From contig NZ_DASUCC010000037.1 in the NCBI RefSeq assembly GCF_035762905.1, forward strand, positions 1-24,428: a DNA stretch of 24,428 nucleotides, written 5' to 3'. Below the pieces are notes generated by a model. That model did no database searches. It was not told where the DNA came from and saw only the letters and a list, made by a program, of their open reading frames with translations. The translations under genes were made by a program, and so were the position numbers. Of the stretch, positions 21,616-24,428 are shown in pieces (position 1 is the first letter of the stretch; each line of letters begins with the position of its first letter). The DNA comes from DASYTH01 sp035762905. Its GTDB lineage: Bacteria; Actinomycetota; Actinomycetes; Mycobacteriales; Pseudonocardiaceae.

Positions 21616-22526
21616 GACCGCCGCCTCGGCCGCAGTGTGGCCAGCACCCTTCTGCCGAGCCACACGGTCGGGAACGCCACGGCGAAGCCGACCCCGAACG
21701 GCACCGCGGCGCCGAGCGCCGTGGCCGTCTGCGGGTTGTAGTCGCCGACGCCCTGCCAGCGCGACGGGGGCAGCACGATGACCCGCGCCTTGCCGATCAC
21801 ATTGTCCACCGGCACCACGCCGTTGGCGTCACCACCGCCCTGCGCGCGGGAGTCCCGGGAGTTGTTGCGGTTGTCCCCCATCACCCACAGCCCACCCTCG
21901 GGCACGAGGAAGGCGTTGAACTCCTGGCCGCCGTTGGGTATCCCGCCCTCCCAGTACACGTACGGCTCGTCCAGCGGCTTCCCGTCGACCATCACCCGGC
22001 CCTGCTCGTCGCAGCACTCCACGGTCTGACCGCCGACCGCGATCACCCGCTTGACCACGTCGTCCTCGTTGGGCGAGGCGAGGCCGAACATCGAGCCGAG
22101 ATCCTGCAGCCAGCGCACGACGGCGTTCTCCGACCGGTCGGTCAGGAACTCCACCTGGTCCCAGGTGTCCGGGCGCTTGAACACCACAACGTCGCCGGGC
22201 TCGGGGTCGGAGAACCGGTAGACCACCCGGTCCACCAGCACCCGGTCGCCGTAGCAGCCGGCGCACCCGTGCAGGGTCTGCTCCATGGACTCGGACGGGA
22301 TCAGGAACACCCGGGCGACGAAGGTCTGGATCAGGACGGTCAGAACGATCGCGACCCCGATCAGGATCGGGAGCTCTTTCCAGAACGACCGCTGCTTCTT
22401 GGCGGGTTTCGCCGTGCTGTCCTCGGCGTCCTCGATGTCTGGTTCGGACGCGGTGTCGGCCTCCCCTGGCTCGGCGGTTTCCTTTGCCTCGTCCTCGTTG
22501 TCCTTGGAGCGTCCGACATCGACCAC
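21612..22526 (-). CDS. lepB: type I signal peptidase (first of tandem pair, distal)
   Basis: Membrane serine protease that removes signal peptides from secreted proteins on the outer face of the membrane. The 304-residue product has an acidic 45-residue cytosolic N-terminus, a hydrophobic anchor (LPILIGVAIVLTVLIQTF), the catalytic S80 in IPSESMEQTL and the general base K159 in VVKRVIAVGG. VMGDNRNNSRDSR is the box E motif. A second hydrophobic segment lies near the C-terminus. Cysteines C88 and C91 (HGCAGCYGDR) and C171-C172 may form disulfides. Its GTG start overlaps the stop of the other signal peptidase by one base (TAGTG). Confidence 0.95.
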   Translation of the reverse strand: MVDVGRSKDNEDEAKETAEPGEADTASEPDIEDAEDSTAKPAKKQRSFWKELPILIGVAIVLTVLIQTFVARVFLIPSESMEQTLHGCAGCYGDRVLVDRVVYRFSDPEPGDVVVFKRPDTWDQVEFLTDRSENAVVRWLQDLGSMFGLASPNEDDVVKRVIAVGGQTVECCDEQGRVMVDGKPLDEPYVYWEGGIPNGGQEFNAFLVPEGGLWVMGDNRNNSRDSRAQGGGDANGVVPVDNVIGKARVIVLPPSRWQGVGDYNPQTATALGAAVPFGVGFAVAFPTVWLGRRVLATLRPRRRS

Positions 22527-23539
22527 TACTGCAGACTACCGGGGCGCCACCGACGGATTCTGCGGCCCAGCCACAACACCGGCCAGGCGGCGAGCACGGC
22601 GACGCCTGCGGGCAGTCCCTGCTGCCAGGCGGGGGCGCCGATCGAGCCGGGGGCCGCCTGCGGGTCGTGGTCGCCGATGCCCTGCCAGCGCGACGGGGGC
22701 AGCACGATGACCCGCGCCTTGCCGATCACGTTGTCCACCGGCACCACGCCGTCCAGGCCGCCGTTGACCTCCTTGCCGCCACCCTGACAGCGCGAGTCGC
22801 ACGAGTCGTTGCGGTTGTCCCCCATCACCCACAGCGTGTCCGCCGGCACGGTGACCTTCGGGAACGACTGCTGGGTGGCCGGCCGGCCGGGCGCCCAGTA
22901 GATGTACGGCTCGTCCAGCGGCAACCCGTCGACCAGCACCCGGCCCTGCTCGTCGCAGCACTCCACGGTCTGGCCGCCGACCGCGATCACCCGCTTGACG
23001 AAGTCCCGCTCGTCCGGCGGCGCCAGCCCGACCAGGGCACCCAGCCACTGCAGGCCGCGCACCACCGCGTTGTCCGAGCGCTGCGGCAGCACGTCGTTCT
23101 CGGTCCAGGAGTCCGGACCCTTGAAGACGATCACGTCGCCGGGTGCGGGGTCGGAGAACCGGTAGGTGACCTTGTCGACCAGCACCCGGTCGCCGGTGCA
23201 GCCGGGGCAGCCGTGCAGGGTCTGCTCCATCGAGCCGGACGGGATCGAGTACACCCGGCCGAGGAACGCCTGGATCAGCACCGTCAGCACGATCGCCACG
23301 GTGAACAGGACCAGGAGCTCACGCCACAGCGGCTGCTTCTTCTTGGTCGCGAACTTGCCGCGGCGACCCCGGGACGGCTGCTCCGGCTCCGCGCGCTCGC
23401 CGGCGCGGGGGCGCGGCGGGGGTGGCGGGGGCGGGTCGGCCGCCTGCTGACCGAACCGGCTGGGGCCGCCGAGCCGCGGCATGACCTCGGTGCGGTCGGG
23501 GTCATCCTCGGGCGCGGTGAAGTGCACGGGGTTGACCAC
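22526..23539 (-). CDS. lepB: type I signal peptidase (second of tandem pair, proximal)
   Basis: Paralogue of the adjacent signal peptidase, 337 residues. A longer cytosolic N-terminus with a seven-proline run is followed by the anchor LLVLFTVAIVLTVLIQAF, catalytic S103 in IPSGSMEQTL, the Lys base in DFVKRVIAVGG and VMGDNRNDSCDSRCQ. It shares the HGCPGCTGDR and ECCDEQG cysteines with its neighbour and has two more in DSCDSRCQ. The GTG at 23539 lacks a clear ribosome site and lies 34 bp after rplS. Tandem signal peptidase genes next to rnhB are also known in Streptomyces, where several paralogues differ in substrate preference. Confidence 0.95.
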   Translation of the reverse strand: MVNPVHFTAPEDDPDRTEVMPRLGGPSRFGQQAADPPPPPPPRPRAGERAEPEQPSRGRRGKFATKKKQPLWRELLVLFTVAIVLTVLIQAFLGRVYSIPSGSMEQTLHGCPGCTGDRVLVDKVTYRFSDPAPGDVIVFKGPDSWTENDVLPQRSDNAVVRGLQWLGALVGLAPPDERDFVKRVIAVGGQTVECCDEQGRVLVDGLPLDEPYIYWAPGRPATQQSFPKVTVPADTLWVMGDNRNDSCDSRCQGGGKEVNGGLDGVVPVDNVIGKARVIVLPPSRWQGIGDHDPQAAPGSIGAPAWQQGLPAGVAVLAAWPVLWLGRRIRRWRPGSLQ

Positions 23540-23573
23540 GAGACCAGGCTACGGGAGAGCGACGGCTACGCGC

Positions 23574-23933
23574 TCAGGAAGCGGACGGGGTGTCCCGCTT
23601 CTCCTTGATCTTGGCCGCCTTGCCGCGCAGTTCGCGGAGGTAGTAGAGCTTGGCGCGACGCACGTCACCCCGCCGGTCGACCTCGATCTTGGCGATGTTC
23701 GGGGAGTGCACCGGGAAGGTGCGCTCGACGCCGACGCCGAAGGAGATCTTGCGGACCGTGAAGGTCTCGCGGATGCCACCGCCCTGACGACGGATCACAA
23801 CGCCCTTGAACACCTGGACCCGCTCGCGGGAGCCCTCGATGACGCGGACGTGGACCTTCAGCGTGTCGCCCGGGCGGAACGCCGGGATGTCGTCGCGGAG
23901 CGACTTGGCGTCCAGAGCGTCCAGGGTGTTCAT
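23574..23933 (-). CDS. rplS: 50S ribosomal protein L19
   Basis: Large-subunit protein at the 30S interface. The 119-residue product matches the family throughout: MNTLDALDAKSLRDDIPAF, PGDTLKVHVRVIEG, RVQVFKGVVIRRQGGGIRET, FTVRKISFGVGVERTFPVHS and RRAKLYYLRELRGKAAKIKE. The ATG at 23933 gives the usual N-terminus; an in-frame ATG at 23966 would add 11 residues and is unlikely. GAGGA lies 12 nt upstream. It follows trmD by 122 bp, the standard trmD–rplS order. Confidence 0.97.
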   Translation of the reverse strand: MNTLDALDAKSLRDDIPAFRPGDTLKVHVRVIEGSRERVQVFKGVVIRRQGGGIRETFTVRKISFGVGVERTFPVHSPNIAKIEVDRRGDVRRAKLYYLRELRGKAAKIKEKRDTPSAS

Positions 23934-24055
23934 CGGTGTATCCGTCCTCAGCAGTTGTTCGTTCATCCCGAGGCGCAGCGTTTAGTACTTGTCAACATCT
24001 CGGGGAGTCTTGAGTGCGCCAGGCATCGCCCGGTCGCAACAACCGGTCCAGTATG
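23934..24055. other. trmD–rplS spacer
   Basis: This 122-bp spacer holds no open frame. The minus strand has TTGACA at 23995-23990 but no acceptable -10 at 16-18 nt, and a 6-bp inverted repeat (CCCGAG/CTCGGG) with a 26-nt loop around 23967-24004. It may contain an rplS promoter or leader, but nothing can be assigned firmly. Confidence 0.3.
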
Positions 24056-24428
24056 TCAGACCGATTTTCCCGGGTCGAAATCGGGATCTCGGACGCGGGC
24101 CAGATGGGCCAGGTCGTGCTTGTCGAGCGCGTCCTCCGGCAGAGCCGCGAGCAGCTCGGGGCGGCGGTCGAAAGTCCTGGTGAGGGCCTGGTCACGACGC
24201 CAGCGCGTGATGGCGCCGTGGTTGCCGGAGCGGAGCACGTCCGGCACGGCGAGGTCGCGCCAGACCTCCGGCCGGGTGTAGCTCGGGCCTTCGAGCAGGC
24301 CGTCGGAGAACGAGTCCTGTTCGTGGGAGGCCGGGTTGCCGAGGACGCCGGGCAGGAGCCGGGCGACGGCCTCGACCATCGTCATCACCGCGACCTCGCC
24401 GCCGACCAGCACGTAGTCGCCGATGGAG
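24056..24428 (-). CDS. trmD: tRNA (guanine37-N1)-methyltransferase TrmD, 5' part outside window
   Basis: SPOUT-class enzyme that makes m1G37 in tRNAs and prevents +1 frameshifts. Only the C-terminal 123 codons are inside the window. The edge begins in SIGDYVLVGGE, part of the trefoil-knot SAM site, and EVAVMTMVEAVARLLPGVLG follows. The flexible linker and tRNA-binding domain are seen in SYTRPEVWRDLAVPDVLRSG and HGAITRWRRDQALTRT. The stop is TGA at 24056-24058. An internal GTG at 24412 is not the start. Identification is firm; the N-terminal half cannot be assessed. Confidence 0.95.
   Translation of the reverse strand, partial: SIGDYVLVGGEVAVMTMVEAVARLLPGVLGNPASHEQDSFSDGLLEGPSYTRPEVWRDLAVPDVLRSGNHGAITRWRRDQALTRTFDRRPELLAALPEDALDKHDLAHLARVRDPDFDPGKSV

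Noticed and set aside
21801..21815. TTGTCCACC copies inside both lepB genes as DnaA boxes
   Set aside because: The last base differs from consensus and both lie in the conserved codons for VDNVIG; they are duplicates of coding sequence.
23967..23995. sigma70-type promoter for rplS from TTGACA
   Set aside because: The -35 hexamer is perfect, but the sequence at the -10 distance is CTCGGG, which is not a credible -10.
1..24428. tRNA/rRNA genes, CRISPR arrays, insertion sequences or prophage genes
   Set aside because: None were recognisable; the only recombinase is a housekeeping-type XerC without att-like repeats.

Overview
The window is a high-GC, densely packed chromosomal segment of an actinobacterium. 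The gene order trmD–rplS–lepB–rnhB–DUF2469–yraN–comM–dprA–…–xerC–(whiG)–(M23)–rpsB–tsf–pyrH–frr–cdsA–…–rlmN–DUF2631–dxr–rseP–ispG is the classic actinobacterial core block, recalled as collinear with the Rv2906c–Rv2868c region of Mycobacterium tuberculosis. The FliA/WhiG-type sigma factor next to xerC, the tandem signal peptidases and the accessory gene set suggest a sporulating Micromonosporaceae-like organism (Actinoplanes or Micromonospora relatives). That placement is an inference, not a sequence match.

Nearly everything is read from the minus strand, so the transcriptional order runs from the right edge to the left. From the right: the C-terminal part of TrmD, ribosomal protein L19, two type I signal peptidases in tandem, RNase HII, a DUF2469 protein, YraN, ComM and DprA. 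Most neighbours touch or overlap by 1-4 nt (ATGA, GTGA, TGATG, TAGTG junctions), which points to translational coupling. A lower-GC vapBC toxin-antitoxin pair and a uridine-kinase-like P-loop gene then interrupt the block before xerC and whiG. A plus-strand M23 peptidase gene converges on whiG and is divergent from the rpsB–tsf–pyrH–frr–cdsA translation/lipid operon.

Between cdsA and rlmN lies an accessory block: a SAM methyltransferase, a threonine-aldolase-like PLP enzyme, a plus-strand PadR regulator, a DGPF/YCII protein and an ECF42-type sigma factor. The left end carries rlmN, a small two-helix membrane protein (DUF2631), and dxr–rseP–ispG: two MEP isoprenoid enzymes flanking the site-2 protease.

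The least explained parts are non-coding. Two consensus DnaA boxes lie in tandem between DUF2469 and yraN, with a third between rpsB and the M23 gene. A paired GGATATCC palindrome sits at the vapBC promoter and may also terminate dprA. Hairpins followed by a shared 11-mer occupy both the rpsB–tsf and tsf–pyrH spacers. A 19-bp palindrome precedes xerC. The M23 frame has no stop where its domain ends, and blocks of near-identical DNA are shared by the two lepB genes. I see no tRNA, rRNA, CRISPR array, insertion sequence or recognisable riboswitch, and no obvious new multi-gene defence or biosynthetic system.
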